Counted from the stretch's first letter, positions 23,158-31,142 are shown. The stretch is 64,000 nucleotides of DNA from Pseudomonas xantholysinigenes (GCF_014268885.2 NZ_CP077095.1:5160001-5224000), one strand, 5' to 3'. Translations and numbers: made by a program. Notes: generated by a model from the letters alone, not told the origin.

Positions 23158-23172
23158 TGGCATGCAATTTGC
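23158..23172 (+). promoter_or_regulatory. Sigma54 (-24/-12) promoter of glnA
   Basis: TGGCATGCAATTTGC has GG and GC with the required 10-bp spacing of the TGGCACG-N4-TTGC consensus (one mismatch in the -24 element). The inferred +1 is near 23184, 89 bp upstream of the glnA start. Confidence 0.75.
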
Positions 23173-23272
23173 TCCCTTGTGAGGCAGGTACGCTTGGCCG
23201 ACTATCCGCGCCCAGCGACACCCTTTTTCCAGGGCAGCGGCCAACTGCGCCCTAGACCATCCGGAGGACAAC

Positions 23273-24679
23273 ATGTCGAAGTCGGTTCAACTCATCAAAG
23301 ATCATGACGTCAAGTGGATTGATCTGCGTTTCACGGACACCAAGGGCATTCAGCATCACGTGACCATGCCGGCGCGCGATGGCCTGGACGAAGACTTCTT
23401 CGAAGTCGGCAAGATGTTCGACGGTTCCTCCATCGCCGGCTGGAAAGGCATCGAAGCCTCCGACATGATCCTGATGCCGGTCGACGACACCGCTGTGCTG
23501 GACCCATTCACCGAAGAGCCGACCCTGATCATCACCTGCGATATCGTCGACCCGTCGAGCATGCAGGGCTACGATCGCGACCCGCGCGGCATCGCCAAGC
23601 GCGCCGAAGAGTACCTGAAGAGCACCGGCATCGGTGACACCGTGTTCGCCGGCCCCGAGCCGGAGTTCTTCATCTTCGACGAAGTGAAATTCCAGTCGGA
23701 CATCTCCGGTTCGATGTTCAAGATCTTCTCCGAGCAAGGCTCGTGGATGACCGGCGCCGACGTCGAAGGCGGCAACAAAGGCCACCGTCCGGGCGTGAAA
23801 GGCGGCTATTTCCCGGTTCCGCCGTTCGACCACGACCACGAAATCCGCACCGCCATGTGCAACGCCCTGGAAGAAATGGGCCAGACCGTCGAAGTTCACC
23901 ACCACGAAGTGGCGACTGCCGGCCAGAACGAGATCGGCGTCAAGTTCAACACCCTGGTCAAGAAAGCTGACGAAGTACAGGCCCTGAAGTACGTCGTGCA
24001 CAACGTTGCCGACGCTTACGGCCGTACCGCCACCTTCATGCCCAAGCCTCTGTACGGCGACAACGGCTCGGGCATGCACGTGCACATGTCGATCTGGAAA
24101 GATGGCAAGAACACCTTCTCCGGTGAAGGCTATGCCGGCCTGTCCGACACCGCCCTGTACTTCATCGGCGGCATCATCAAGCACGGCAAGGCCCTGAACG
24201 GCTTCACCAACCCTTCGACCAACTCCTACAAGCGTCTGGTCCCAGGTTTCGAAGCCCCGGTGATGCTGGCCTACTCGGCGCGCAACCGTTCCGCCTCGAT
24301 CCGTATTCCTTACGTCGGCAGCCCGAAAGCCCGCCGTATCGAAGCACGCTTCCCGGACCCATCGGCCAACCCGTACCTGGCCTTCGCGGCCCTGCTGATG
24401 GCCGGCCTGGACGGTATCCAGAACAAGATCCACCCAGGCGATGCCGCCGACAAGAACCTGTACGACCTGCCGCCTGAAGAGGCCAAGGACATCCCACAGG
24501 TTTGCGGCAGCCTGAAGGAGGCCCTGGAAGAGCTGGATAAAGGCCGTGCGTTCCTGACCAAGGGTGGCGTGTTCTCCGACGACTTCATCGATGCCTTCAT
24601 CGAGCTGAAGAGCGAAGAAGAAATCAAGGTCCGCACCTTCGTGCACCCGCTGGAATACGAGCTGTACTACAGCTGCTGA
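23273..24679 (+). CDS. glnA: Glutamine synthetase, type I
   Basis: GlnA (468 residues) makes glutamine from glutamate, ammonia and ATP as a dodecamer. The GS signature [17 protein letters not shown] (about residues 49-65), the ATP-binding [14 protein letters not shown] (about 260) and the adenylylation site Tyr397 (in NLYDLPPEE) are all present, so it is the GSI-beta type regulated by GlnE. GGAGG precedes the start by seven bases. It is preceded by a sigma54 promoter and NtrC site and followed by a terminator and ntrBC. Confidence 0.98.
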   Translation: MSKSVQLIKDHDVKWIDLRFTDTKGIQHHVTMPARDGLDEDFFEVGKMFDGSSIAGWKGIEASDMILMPVDDTAVLDPFTEEPTLIITCDIVDPSSMQGYDRDPRGIAKRAEEYLKSTGIGDTVFAGPEPEFFIFDEVKFQSDISGSMFKIFSEQGSWMTGADVEGGNKGHRPGVKGGYFPVPPFDHDHEIRTAMCNALEEMGQTVEVHHHEVATAGQNEIGVKFNTLVKKADEVQALKYVVHNVADAYGRTATFMPKPLYGDNGSGMHVHMSIWKDGKNTFSGEGYAGLSDTALYFIGGIIKHGKALNGFTNPSTNSYKRLVPGFEAPVMLAYSARNRSASIRIPYVGSPKARRIEARFPDPSANPYLAFAALLMAGLDGIQNKIHPGDAADKNLYDLPPEEAKDIPQVCGSLKEALEELDKGRAFLTKGGVFSDDFIDAFIELKSEEEIKVRTFVHPLEYELYYSC

Positions 24680-24711
24680 TAGGATCGGCGCCCCGCGTCG
24701 ATGACATCAGG

Positions 24712-24741
24712 ACGGCCTCCCTCGGGAGGCCGTTTTCGTTT
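24712..24741 (+). terminator. Intrinsic terminator after glnA
   Basis: Stem ACGGCCTCCC/GGGAGGCCGT followed by TTTTCGTTT. It separates glnA from ntrBC, leaving ntrB to its own promoter. Confidence 0.85.
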
Positions 24742-24831
24742 CCGGGTCGAATCCACTGCGGGCAAATCGCGCTCACCCGCGAAGAAGCCATTGGCCACCC
24801 CCCAAAATCAAAACCTTCCTCTCCGGGCTAT

Positions 24832-24846
24832 GCTCTATATTGGTGC
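24832..24846. promoter_or_regulatory. NtrC-like site 1 upstream of ntrB
   Basis: GCTCTATATTGGTGC fits GCAC-N7-GTGC with one mismatch in the left half. It forms a near-perfect inverted pair with the site 40 bp downstream. Confidence 0.55.
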
Positions 24847-24871
24847 ATTATTTTCGGACGTGCCCCCTCAT

Positions 24872-24886
24872 GCACCCCAATATAGC
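24872..24886. promoter_or_regulatory. NtrC-like site 2 upstream of ntrB
   Basis: GCACCCCAATATAGC has a perfect left half and a degenerate right half. Centre-to-centre distance to site 1 is 40 bp, close to four helical turns, suitable for cooperative binding. The rest of the 375-bp glnA-ntrB gap contains the glnA terminator and no gene. Confidence 0.5.
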
Positions 24887-25054
24887 CAAGATGAAACGTT
24901 TAACCTGAACTTTGTGTTCCGAATGTGCGCAAAAACAGGTGTTTATCCGGATTTCTCGCTTCTTTTCAGAGCCTTGGTTTGTTTCTTGCATTTTCACGCT
25001 ACCAAGCGCATCACCCGCGCCAGCCAATGTGCCAAAAGAGGTCAACGACACCTT

Positions 25055-26140
25055 ATGACCATCAGCGATGCACAGCACCGTCTGCTCCTGGACAACCTGA
25101 CCACCGCCACGCTGCTGCTCAATGCCGAGCTGCGCCTGGAATACATGAACCCGGCCGCGGAAATGCTCCTGGCCGTCAGCGGACAGCGCAGTCACGGACA
25201 GTTCATCAGCGAGCTGTTCACCGAGTCGACCGAGGCGCTCAACTCGTTACGCCAGGCGGTGGAACAGGCGCACCCGTTCACCAAGCGTGAAGCCCAGCTG
25301 ACCTCGCTGACCGGCCAGAGCATCACCGTCGACTACGCCGTGACACCAATCCTGCACCAGGGGCAGACCTTGCTGTTGCTGGAGGTGCATCCCCGCGACC
25401 GCCTGCTGCGCATCACCAAGGAAGAAGCCCAGCTGAGCAAGCAGGAAACCACCAAGATGCTGGTGCGCGGCCTGGCCCACGAGATCAAGAATCCCCTCGG
25501 CGGCATCCGTGGCGCGGCGCAGTTGCTGGCCCGCGAGCTGCCCGAAGACGGCCTGCGCGACTACACCAATGTGATCATCGAGGAAGCCGACCGCCTGCGG
25601 AACCTGGTCGATCGCATGCTCGGTTCGAACAAGCTGCCGTCGCTGGCCATGACCAACATCCACGAAGTGCTGGAACGCGTGTGCAGCCTGGTCGAAGCCG
25701 AAAGCCAGGGCGGCATCACCCTAGTGCGCGACTATGATCCGAGCCTGCCGGACGTCCTGGTGGATCGCGAACAGATGATCCAGGCAGTGCTCAATATCGT
25801 GCGCAACGCCATGCAGGCCATTGGAGGCCAGAACGAATTGCGCCTGGGCCGCATCACCCTGCGCAGCCGCGCGGTGCGTCAGTTCACCATCGGCCACGTG
25901 CGTCACCGCCTGGTGGCCCGGGTCGAGATCGTCGACAACGGCCCCGGCATTCCCGCGGAACTGCAAGACACCCTCTTCTATCCCATGGTCAGCGGCCGTC
26001 CGGACGGTACCGGGCTGGGCCTGGCCATCACCCAGAACATCATCAGCCAGCACCAGGGCCTGATCGAGTGCGAGAGCCACCCCGGCCACACCGCGTTCTC
26101 CATCTACCTGCCCCTGGAACAAGGAGCCATCGCCCCATGA
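25055..26140 (+). CDS. ntrB: Nitrogen regulation sensor histidine kinase NtrB
   Basis: NtrB/GlnL (361 residues) phosphorylates NtrC when nitrogen is limiting and dephosphorylates it when bound by GlnB. An N-terminal PAS domain (residues about 8-115) precedes the H-box GLAHEIKNPLGGIRGAAQLL (His142) and the HATPase boxes (NIVRNAMQA, VDNGPGIP, GRPDGTGLGLAI). Cytoplasmic, no membrane segment. The start at 25055 gives the family length; a longer open frame upstream crosses the NtrC-like sites. It overlaps ntrC by 4 bases. Confidence 0.97.
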   Translation: MTISDAQHRLLLDNLTTATLLLNAELRLEYMNPAAEMLLAVSGQRSHGQFISELFTESTEALNSLRQAVEQAHPFTKREAQLTSLTGQSITVDYAVTPILHQGQTLLLLEVHPRDRLLRITKEEAQLSKQETTKMLVRGLAHEIKNPLGGIRGAAQLLARELPEDGLRDYTNVIIEEADRLRNLVDRMLGSNKLPSLAMTNIHEVLERVCSLVEAESQGGITLVRDYDPSLPDVLVDREQMIQAVLNIVRNAMQAIGGQNELRLGRITLRSRAVRQFTIGHVRHRLVARVEIVDNGPGIPAELQDTLFYPMVSGRPDGTGLGLAITQNIISQHQGLIECESHPGHTAFSIYLPLEQGAIAP

Positions 26141-27573
26141 GCCGCAGTGAAACCGTCTGGATCGTCGATGATGATCGCTCCATCCGCTGGGTCCTGGAAA
26201 AGGCCCTGCAACAGGAAGGCATGACCACCCAGAGCTTCGACAGCGCCGACGGCGTGATGGGCCGCCTGGCCCGCCAGCAGCCGGACGTGATCATCTCCGA
26301 CATCCGCATGCCCGGGGCCAGCGGCCTCGACCTGCTGGCACAGATTCGCGAGCAGCACCCAGGGTTGCCGGTGATCATCATGACCGCCCACTCCGACCTG
26401 GACAGCGCCGTGGCTTCGTACCAGGGCGGCGCCTTCGAATACCTGCCCAAGCCGTTCGACGTCGACGAGGCGGTGTCGCTGGTCAAGCGCGCCAACCAGC
26501 ATGCCCAGGAACAGCAGGCCCTCGAAGTGCCCCAGGCGCTGGCCCGCACGCCCGAGATCATCGGCGAGGCGCCGGCGATGCAGGAGGTGTTCCGTGCAAT
26601 CGGCCGGCTCAGCCACTCCAACATCACCGTGCTGATCAATGGTGAGTCCGGCACTGGCAAGGAACTGGTGGCCCATGCCTTGCACCGCCACAGTCCACGG
26701 GCGGCATCGCCATTCATCGCCCTGAACATGGCGGCGATCCCCAAGGACCTGATGGAATCCGAACTGTTCGGCCATGAAAAAGGCGCCTTCACCGGCGCCG
26801 CCAACCTGCGCCGCGGCCGTTTCGAGCAGGCCGACGGCGGCACGCTGTTCCTCGACGAAATCGGCGACATGCCCGCCGACACCCAGACCCGCCTGCTGCG
26901 GGTGCTGGCCGATGGCGAGTTCTACCGGGTCGGCGGCCATGTGCCGGTAAAAGTGGATGTGCGCATCATCGCCGCCACGCACCAGAATCTCGAGTCGCTG
27001 GTGCAGGCCGGCAAGTTCCGTGAAGACCTGTTCCACCGCCTCAACGTGATCCGCATCCATATACCGCGCCTGGCCGATCGGCGCGAGGACATTCCGGCCC
27101 TGGCCCGCCACTTCCTGGGCCGCGCGGCCCAGGAACTGGCGGTTGAGCCCAAGCTGCTCAAGCCTGAGACCGAGGCGTTCATCCGCAACCTGCCATGGCC
27201 AGGCAACGTGCGCCAGCTGGAGAACACCTGCCGCTGGATCACGGTGATGGCCTCCAGCCGCGAAGTGCTGGTCGGCGACTTGCCGCCGGAGCTGCTCAAC
27301 CTGCCCCAGGACGCCGCGCCGGTGACCAACTGGGAACAGGCCTTGCGCCAGTGGGCCGATCAGGCCCTGGCCCGCGGCCAGTCGAGCCTGCTCGACAGCG
27401 CCGTGCCCAGTTTCGAGCGGATCATGATCGAGACCGCGCTCAAACACACCGCCGGGCGTCGGCGTGACGCGGCGCTGCTGCTGGGGTGGGGGCGCAATAC
27501 CTTGACGCGCAAGATCAAGGAATTGGGGATGAAGGTCGATGGCGGGGATGATGATGACGGGGAAGAGCACTGA
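26137..27573 (+). CDS. ntrC: Nitrogen regulation response regulator NtrC, sigma54 activator
   Basis: NtrC/GlnG (478 residues) activates sigma54 promoters under nitrogen limitation. Domains: receiver (phosphoacceptor Asp55 in VIISDIRMPG), AAA+ domain with Walker A GESGTGKE (about 169), the sigma54-contacting GAFTGA loop, Walker B GGTLFLDEIGD, and a C-terminal Fis-type helix-turn-helix (AALLLGWGRNTLTRKIKELG). AAGGAG precedes the ATG at 26137, which overlaps the ntrB stop (ATGA). Confidence 0.98.
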   Translation: MSRSETVWIVDDDRSIRWVLEKALQQEGMTTQSFDSADGVMGRLARQQPDVIISDIRMPGASGLDLLAQIREQHPGLPVIIMTAHSDLDSAVASYQGGAFEYLPKPFDVDEAVSLVKRANQHAQEQQALEVPQALARTPEIIGEAPAMQEVFRAIGRLSHSNITVLINGESGTGKELVAHALHRHSPRAASPFIALNMAAIPKDLMESELFGHEKGAFTGAANLRRGRFEQADGGTLFLDEIGDMPADTQTRLLRVLADGEFYRVGGHVPVKVDVRIIAATHQNLESLVQAGKFREDLFHRLNVIRIHIPRLADRREDIPALARHFLGRAAQELAVEPKLLKPETEAFIRNLPWPGNVRQLENTCRWITVMASSREVLVGDLPPELLNLPQDAAPVTNWEQALRQWADQALARGQSSLLDSAVPSFERIMIETALKHTAGRRRDAALLLGWGRNTLTRKIKELGMKVDGGDDDDGEEH

Positions 27574-27597
27574 TTAATGAGTGTACTTCGGTGAAGA

Positions 27598-27617
27598 GAG
27601 GGCCAGACATGGCCCTC
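27598..27617. terminator. Hairpin after ntrC
   Basis: Perfect 8-bp stem GAGGGCCA/TGGCCCTC with a GACA loop, without a T-tract. It marks the end of the conserved ntrBC unit; the AT-richer RHS insert follows. Confidence 0.4.
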
Positions 27618-27675
27618 CTGACTCAGGCGCCCCCATAAACTAGTTCGCTCGGGAATGCCTGATGAAACAGGCGCA

Positions 27676-28515
27676 CTAGGTTAAATTCCTCAGTTCCTCT
27701 CCGACCTCCAACACCGCATTGAATGACTTATCAATCGAGCTGTCGATTTTATCGGGGGATGGCCACACGCCTCGGCTGATGTCTTCATTGATCCTATCCT
27801 TAACATCATTAAATACAGCGACAACCCTATTAGCTTCCTGACCTGTACTGTGATTCAGGTAGTAGTATTTATCTTTTGCCAATTGTTTTTCACGGCGCTT
27901 CGCCCTCTTCGAAAAGATCAACGCCCCAACTCCAGCAGCCGTACCAACTACCCCTAACAGCGCTGGAGCGGCTCCTCCAGTGACTAAACTTACTGCTGTT
28001 CCAACAACTGCAACCACAGGTACCACAACTGCCGACGTCTCAGCAATCTGCCTTGACAATGTTGGCTTCACCTTATTCAGAACATCGCGCTCAGTGGAGT
28101 GGCGCTGTTCAGCGATAATTGCGCGCCCCGAGGTATTTGTCTGGTAAACAGTCTTCCCTGCGTCGCGAGCAGCGAACAGGCCCAGCATGATATTTAATCC
28201 AGCTTGAATAAATTGACCACTAGGATCCCACCGATTTACAGGATCGCCACCACAATAGGCATACGCATTTATACCACCCTTACCAAATGGACTTAGTTGA
28301 TCTGGAGATTGAAACCGAAACAACCTTGGAGAATAGCAACGGTGACCATTACCCAGCAGATAACTGCCGATCACCTTATCACTAGGTTGTCCGCAAAAGC
28401 CGAGCATCGGCCCATCTGAAATGGCAGTGGCACCATATGGCGTATACGCTCTGGAGAAATTGCTTCCCCAAAACGGTGATCGCTGGTGATCAAGCATCGG
28501 CAAGTACAAGCTCAT
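27676..28515 (-). CDS. Orphan RHS-core protein with unique C-terminus
   Basis: A 279-residue protein with one RHS-repeat-associated core (residues 38-100: GFCGQPSDKVIGSYLLGNG, RFQSPDQLSPFGKGG, then NAYAYCGGDPVNRWDPSG) and a non-repetitive C-terminus. Residues 161-201 are a long Gly/Ala/Val-rich hydrophobic stretch able to form a membrane hairpin; the tail (202-279) is charged and helical. Full-length RHS toxins have many repeats before the core; here they are absent, as in other small orphan RHS proteins of P. putida. The start chosen is ATG at 28515 (GGAG nine bases before); an ATG at 28539 is also possible. Base composition is lower in G+C than the neighbours, suggesting acquisition. No immunity gene was recognised. 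Toxin function is inferred only. Confidence 0.75.
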   Translation of the reverse strand: MSLYLPMLDHQRSPFWGSNFSRAYTPYGATAISDGPMLGFCGQPSDKVIGSYLLGNGHRCYSPRLFRFQSPDQLSPFGKGGINAYAYCGGDPVNRWDPSGQFIQAGLNIMLGLFAARDAGKTVYQTNTSGRAIIAEQRHSTERDVLNKVKPTLSRQIAETSAVVVPVVAVVGTAVSLVTGGAAPALLGVVGTAAGVGALIFSKRAKRREKQLAKDKYYYLNHSTGQEANRVVAVFNDVKDRINEDISRGVWPSPDKIDSSIDKSFNAVLEVGEELRNLT

Positions 28516-28654
28516 GAGCAGTCGCTCCCACAGGACCATGGAATCATGAGCCGAAAGCTAACCGAGGCTACTCAGTGACCGATACTGGCAAAATTATCAG
28601 GTCCGGCAGAGGCCTCCTGCGCCTGATGCCCCCTTCTATCGGATAGAGCCCTTT

Positions 28655-28669
28655 GCACCGTTGCTGTGC
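28655..28669. promoter_or_regulatory. NtrC-type enhancer site upstream of candidate small RNA
   Basis: GCACCGTTGCTGTGC is a perfect GCAC-N7-GTGC palindrome. A weaker copy, GCACCAGCAAAAGGC, lies 20 bp further on (28675-28689), two helical turns away. The centre is about 117 bp upstream of the inferred +1. Confidence 0.65.
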
Positions 28670-28752
28670 CATATGCACCAGCAAAAGGCAGATTAGTCCT
28701 CAGAATCCCTCGAAAAATGGCCAGAACACCGCATTCCCGCGCCTACTAGACC

Positions 28753-28767
28753 TGGCACGCTCCCTGC
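28753..28767 (+). promoter_or_regulatory. Sigma54 (-24/-12) promoter of candidate small RNA
   Basis: TGGCACGCTCCCTGC matches TGGCACG-N4-TTGC with a single mismatch and exact GG-GC spacing. The inferred +1 is near 28779. No plus-strand protein start follows for nearly 500 bp, so a non-coding transcript is the likely product. Confidence 0.7.
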
Positions 28768-28778
28768 TATGTATCCAG

Positions 28779-28833
28779 TACCTCCAGTTTTGGGGACCTC
28801 GGTACAGGCAGGCCGGGACATCCCCTCTTTTAT
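28779..28833 (+). ncRNA. Candidate NtrC-controlled small RNA (NrsZ-like)
   Basis: A short transcript is inferred from the sigma54 promoter just upstream and a hairpin with GGGGA/TCCCC outer pairs (28793-28825) and inner CCTCGG/CCGGG pairing, followed by TCTTTTATT. In P. aeruginosa the nitrogen-regulated, sigma54/NtrC-dependent RNA NrsZ maps between ntrC and the gene preceding the trmL-like methylase; the same neighbourhood is found here, displaced from ntrC by the RHS gene. Sequence identity to NrsZ was not tested. The transcript runs into the 3' end of the convergent membrane-protein gene. Both ends are predictions. Confidence 0.55.
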
Positions 28834-29267
28834 TCGTGCAGCCTCACCTGCACCCGCCAACGCCCCGCCTCCTTCGTCGCGTTCCACTCGCCACGCAGGG
28901 GGCGGGCGGCCACCACGGTCAGCACCAGCCCCTCTTCGCTTTTCTGCAGGCGCCAGCCCACCGGCTTGCCCTGCATCGTCAACTGGCCGCGCTGGGCCTT
29001 GCCCTGGGCCTCGAACACCACCGCCACGGTGCCTTCGACATTCTCACCGTGCAGCTTGGGCTCCTCGTTGAACCACAGGTCGAGGCCGTCCTGCACCACC
29101 GTTACTTGCTCCAGCACCCGCTCCTCAGGCGTGGTCAGGCGGCCGATCATCAGGCCGACCATTAGCCCGACAATGGCCAGGGACAGGATCACCCGCGGGA
29201 AGGCCTTCGAACGCAGGTCCGGTTCGAGGGTAGAATGCTCGTCATCTTCACGCCTGGAGCCGTGCAT
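28830..29267 (-). CDS. Hypothetical single-pass membrane protein
   Basis: A 145-residue protein with a charged N-terminal cytoplasmic tail (residues 1-25), one transmembrane helix (about 26-45: VILSLAIVGLMVGLMIG) and an extracytoplasmic domain rich in beta-strands. I do not recognise a named family. Its ATG is shared in part with the divergent trmL ATG (the two start codons overlap by two bases in CATG), so each gene's leader lies inside the other's coding sequence. Its 3' end meets the candidate small RNA. Confidence 0.75.
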   Translation of the reverse strand: MHGSRREDDEHSTLEPDLRSKAFPRVILSLAIVGLMVGLMIGRLTTPEERVLEQVTVVQDGLDLWFNEEPKLHGENVEGTVAVVFEAQGKAQRGQLTMQGKPVGWRLQKSEEGLVLTVVAARPLRGEWNATKEAGRWRVQVRLHE

Positions 29268-29727
29268 GTTTCACGTCATCCTTTTTCAACCAGAAATTCC
29301 GCCGAATACCGGCAATATCATCCGCCTGTGCGCCAACAGCGGCTGCGCCCTGCACCTGATCGAGCCGATCAGCTTCGAGCTGGACGACAAGCGCCTGCGC
29401 CGCGCGGGGCTGGATTACCACGAGTATGCCACGCTCAAGCGCCACCAGAGCCTGGCCGACTGCCTGGAGAGCCTGGGCCAGCCACGGCTGTTCGCCTTCA
29501 CGACCAAGGGCTCGCACCCGTTCCACGAGGTCGACTACCAGCCCGGTGACGCCTTCCTGTTCGGCCCCGAGAGCCGTGGCTTGCCGGCCGATGTGCTGGA
29601 CAGTCTGCCAACCGAACAACGCTTGCGCCTGCCAATGCGGCCGGGCTGCCGCAGCCTGAACCTGTCCAATACCGTGGCGGTGACGGTGTATGAGGCGTGG
29701 CGGCAGCAGGGGTTTGCCGGTAGCTGA
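29266..29727 (+). CDS. trmL: tRNA (cytidine(34)-2'-O)-methyltransferase
   Basis: TrmL (153 residues) uses S-adenosylmethionine to methylate the 2'-O of the wobble C34/U34 in tRNA-Leu isoacceptors. It is a minimal SPOUT/SpoU-fold enzyme: motif 1 PEIPPNTGNIIRLCANSG near the N-terminus, motif 2 FLFGPESRGLP (about 103) and motif 3 RSLNLSNTVAVTVYEA form the trefoil knot. GGAG lies six bases before the ATG at 29266. Length is normal for the family. Confidence 0.95.
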   Translation: MFHVILFQPEIPPNTGNIIRLCANSGCALHLIEPISFELDDKRLRRAGLDYHEYATLKRHQSLADCLESLGQPRLFAFTTKGSHPFHEVDYQPGDAFLFGPESRGLPADVLDSLPTEQRLRLPMRPGCRSLNLSNTVAVTVYEAWRQQGFAGS

Positions 29728-29741
29728 TGCGCCGCCTGTCT

Positions 29742-29883
29742 CGGCCCTTTCGCGGGCAAGCCCGCTCCCACAGGTATTGTGTAGTTGCTGAGAGCAGCAC
29801 GGCCCCGATGGGTGCACAGGTATTGTGTGGTTGCTGAAAGCAGCACGGCTCCTGTGGGAGCGGGTTTACCCGCGAAAGGGCCG
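29742..29883. repeat. REP pair (TGTGGGAGCGGG type) enclosing a 46-bp tandem duplication
   Basis: Outer inverted units CGGCCCTTTCGCGGGCAAGC and the reverse copy ending GCGAAAGGGCCG flank two tandem 46-bp units (29770-29815 and 29816-29861), both starting ACAGGTATTGTGT and differing at only a few positions. Confidence 0.85.
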
Positions 29884-29902
29884 GGGCAGGCGACACACCA
29901 TG

Positions 29903-29930
29903 AAAAAGGCGACCACGAAGGTCGCCTTTG
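29903..29930 (-). terminator. Intrinsic terminator after secB
   Basis: Stem AAAGGCGACC/GGTCGCCTTT with a 5-base loop; on the minus strand it ends in TTTTTC, so it terminates the gpmI-divergent rhodanese-grxC-secB run. Confidence 0.85.
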
Positions 29931-29947
29931 ATCTTTACCGGCAGCAA

Positions 29948-30433
29948 TCACTGCACAGTTGGCAGCTCACCGGCTTCCTGCATACGCTGCATCTCTTGCG
30001 CGTACAGGGCGTCGAAGTTGACCGGCGACAGCATCAGCGCCGGGAACGAGCCACGGGTCACCAGGCTGTCCAGGGTCTCGCGGGCGTACGGGAACAGGAT
30101 GTTCGGGCAGAACGCGCCGAGGGTGTGGCTCATCGACGACGCATCGAGGCCGGCGATCAGGAAGATGCCCGCCTGCTGCACTTCGGCGATGAACGCCACT
30201 TCGTCACCGTTCTTCACGGTCACCGACAGGGTCAGCACCACCTCGTGGAAGTCGCCTTCCAGGGCCTTCTGGCGGGTGTTCAGGTCCAGCGAAACGCTCG
30301 GCTCCCACTGCTGGCGGAAAATCTGCGGGCTTTTCGGCGCCTCGAACGACAGGTCGCGCACATAGATGCGCTGCAGGGAGAATTGTGGTGCGTTTTCTTC
30401 AGCGGCAGCGCCGTTGGTCTGTTGCTCGGTCAT
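29948..30433 (-). CDS. secB: Protein-export chaperone SecB
   Basis: SecB (161 residues) is a cytoplasmic tetrameric chaperone that keeps preproteins unfolded and hands them to SecA. The conserved core is visible: [19 protein letters not shown] near residue 18, the VVLTLSVTV strand, EVQQAGIF and the [11 protein letters not shown] segment. Length is typical. It follows grxC on the minus strand by 39 bp, the gene order common in proteobacteria. Confidence 0.97.
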   Translation of the reverse strand: MTEQQTNGAAAEENAPQFSLQRIYVRDLSFEAPKSPQIFRQQWEPSVSLDLNTRQKALEGDFHEVVLTLSVTVKNGDEVAFIAEVQQAGIFLIAGLDASSMSHTLGAFCPNILFPYARETLDSLVTRGSFPALMLSPVNFDALYAQEMQRMQEAGELPTVQ

Positions 30434-30472
30434 GGCAGATCCTTTTCCTAATGTTCTTGAATGCAGTGCGAA

Positions 30473-30727
30473 TCAGGCCGCCAGCAGCGCGTCGAGCTTG
30501 CCGGCGCGCTCCAGGGCATAGAGGTCATCGCAGCCACCGACATGCGTGCTGCCGATCCAGATCTGCGGTACCGAGGTGCGGCCGGCCTTCTGGCTCATTT
30601 CGGCGCGTACCTGGGGCTTGCCGTCGACCTTGATCTCTTCGAACGCCACGCCCTTGCTCTGGAGCAGGGACTTGGCGCGCATGCAGTAGGGGCAGTAGTC
30701 GCTGGAGTAAACGATGACGGGCTTCAT
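30473..30727 (-). CDS. grxC: Glutaredoxin 3
   Basis: An 84-residue dithiol glutaredoxin that uses glutathione to reduce disulfides. The active site CPYC (residues 11-14, in YSSDYCPYCMRAK), the TSVPQIWIG cis-proline loop and the GGCDDLYALE glutathione-binding segment are all present. It begins one base after the rhodanese stop and is followed by secB, forming one operon. Confidence 0.97.
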   Translation of the reverse strand: MKPVIVYSSDYCPYCMRAKSLLQSKGVAFEEIKVDGKPQVRAEMSQKAGRTSVPQIWIGSTHVGGCDDLYALERAGKLDALLAA

Positions 30728-30728
30728 G

Positions 30729-31142
30729 TCACTTCACCAGGGGCAGGTTATCGGCTTTCCAGCTGGACACGCCACCGCTGAGCTTGGCCGCGGTGTAACC
30801 AGCCTTGAGCAGTTCGCGGCACAGGGTACCGGACTGCTGGCCCATCGCGTCGACGACGATCAGGGTCTTCTCTTTATGCTTTTCCAGCTCGGCCATGCGG
30901 CCGGCCACTTTGTCCTGCGGAATGTTCAGCGCACCGACGATATGCCCGGCCGAGTACTCCTTCGCAGGGCGAATATCGATCACCACGGCCTTCTCGGCAT
31001 TGACCAGGGCGGTCAGCTGGCCGTTGCTCAGGCTCTGGCCGCCACGGCGGACTTCGTTGATCAGCAGCAGGATCAGCAGGACGACGAAAATCGCCACCAG
31101 GATGAAGTGATCTGTCGCGAATTGAATCAGGTGAGCAACCAT
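30729..31142 (-). CDS. Membrane-anchored rhodanese-like sulfurtransferase (YibN-like)
   Basis: A 137-residue protein with one N-terminal transmembrane helix (about 12-30) and a rhodanese domain (about 40-137). The fold markers AVVIDIRPAKEYSAGHIVGALNIP are intact, but the active loop position reads DAMGQQSGTLC: the usual loop Cys is replaced, so sulfurtransferase activity is doubtful. The start at 31142 (MVAHLIQ) gives the family form. First gene of the rhodanese-grxC-secB run, divergent from gpmI. Confidence 0.85.
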   Translation of the reverse strand: MVAHLIQFATDHFILVAIFVVLLILLLINEVRRGGQSLSNGQLTALVNAEKAVVIDIRPAKEYSAGHIVGALNIPQDKVAGRMAELEKHKEKTLIVVDAMGQQSGTLCRELLKAGYTAAKLSGGVSSWKADNLPLVK

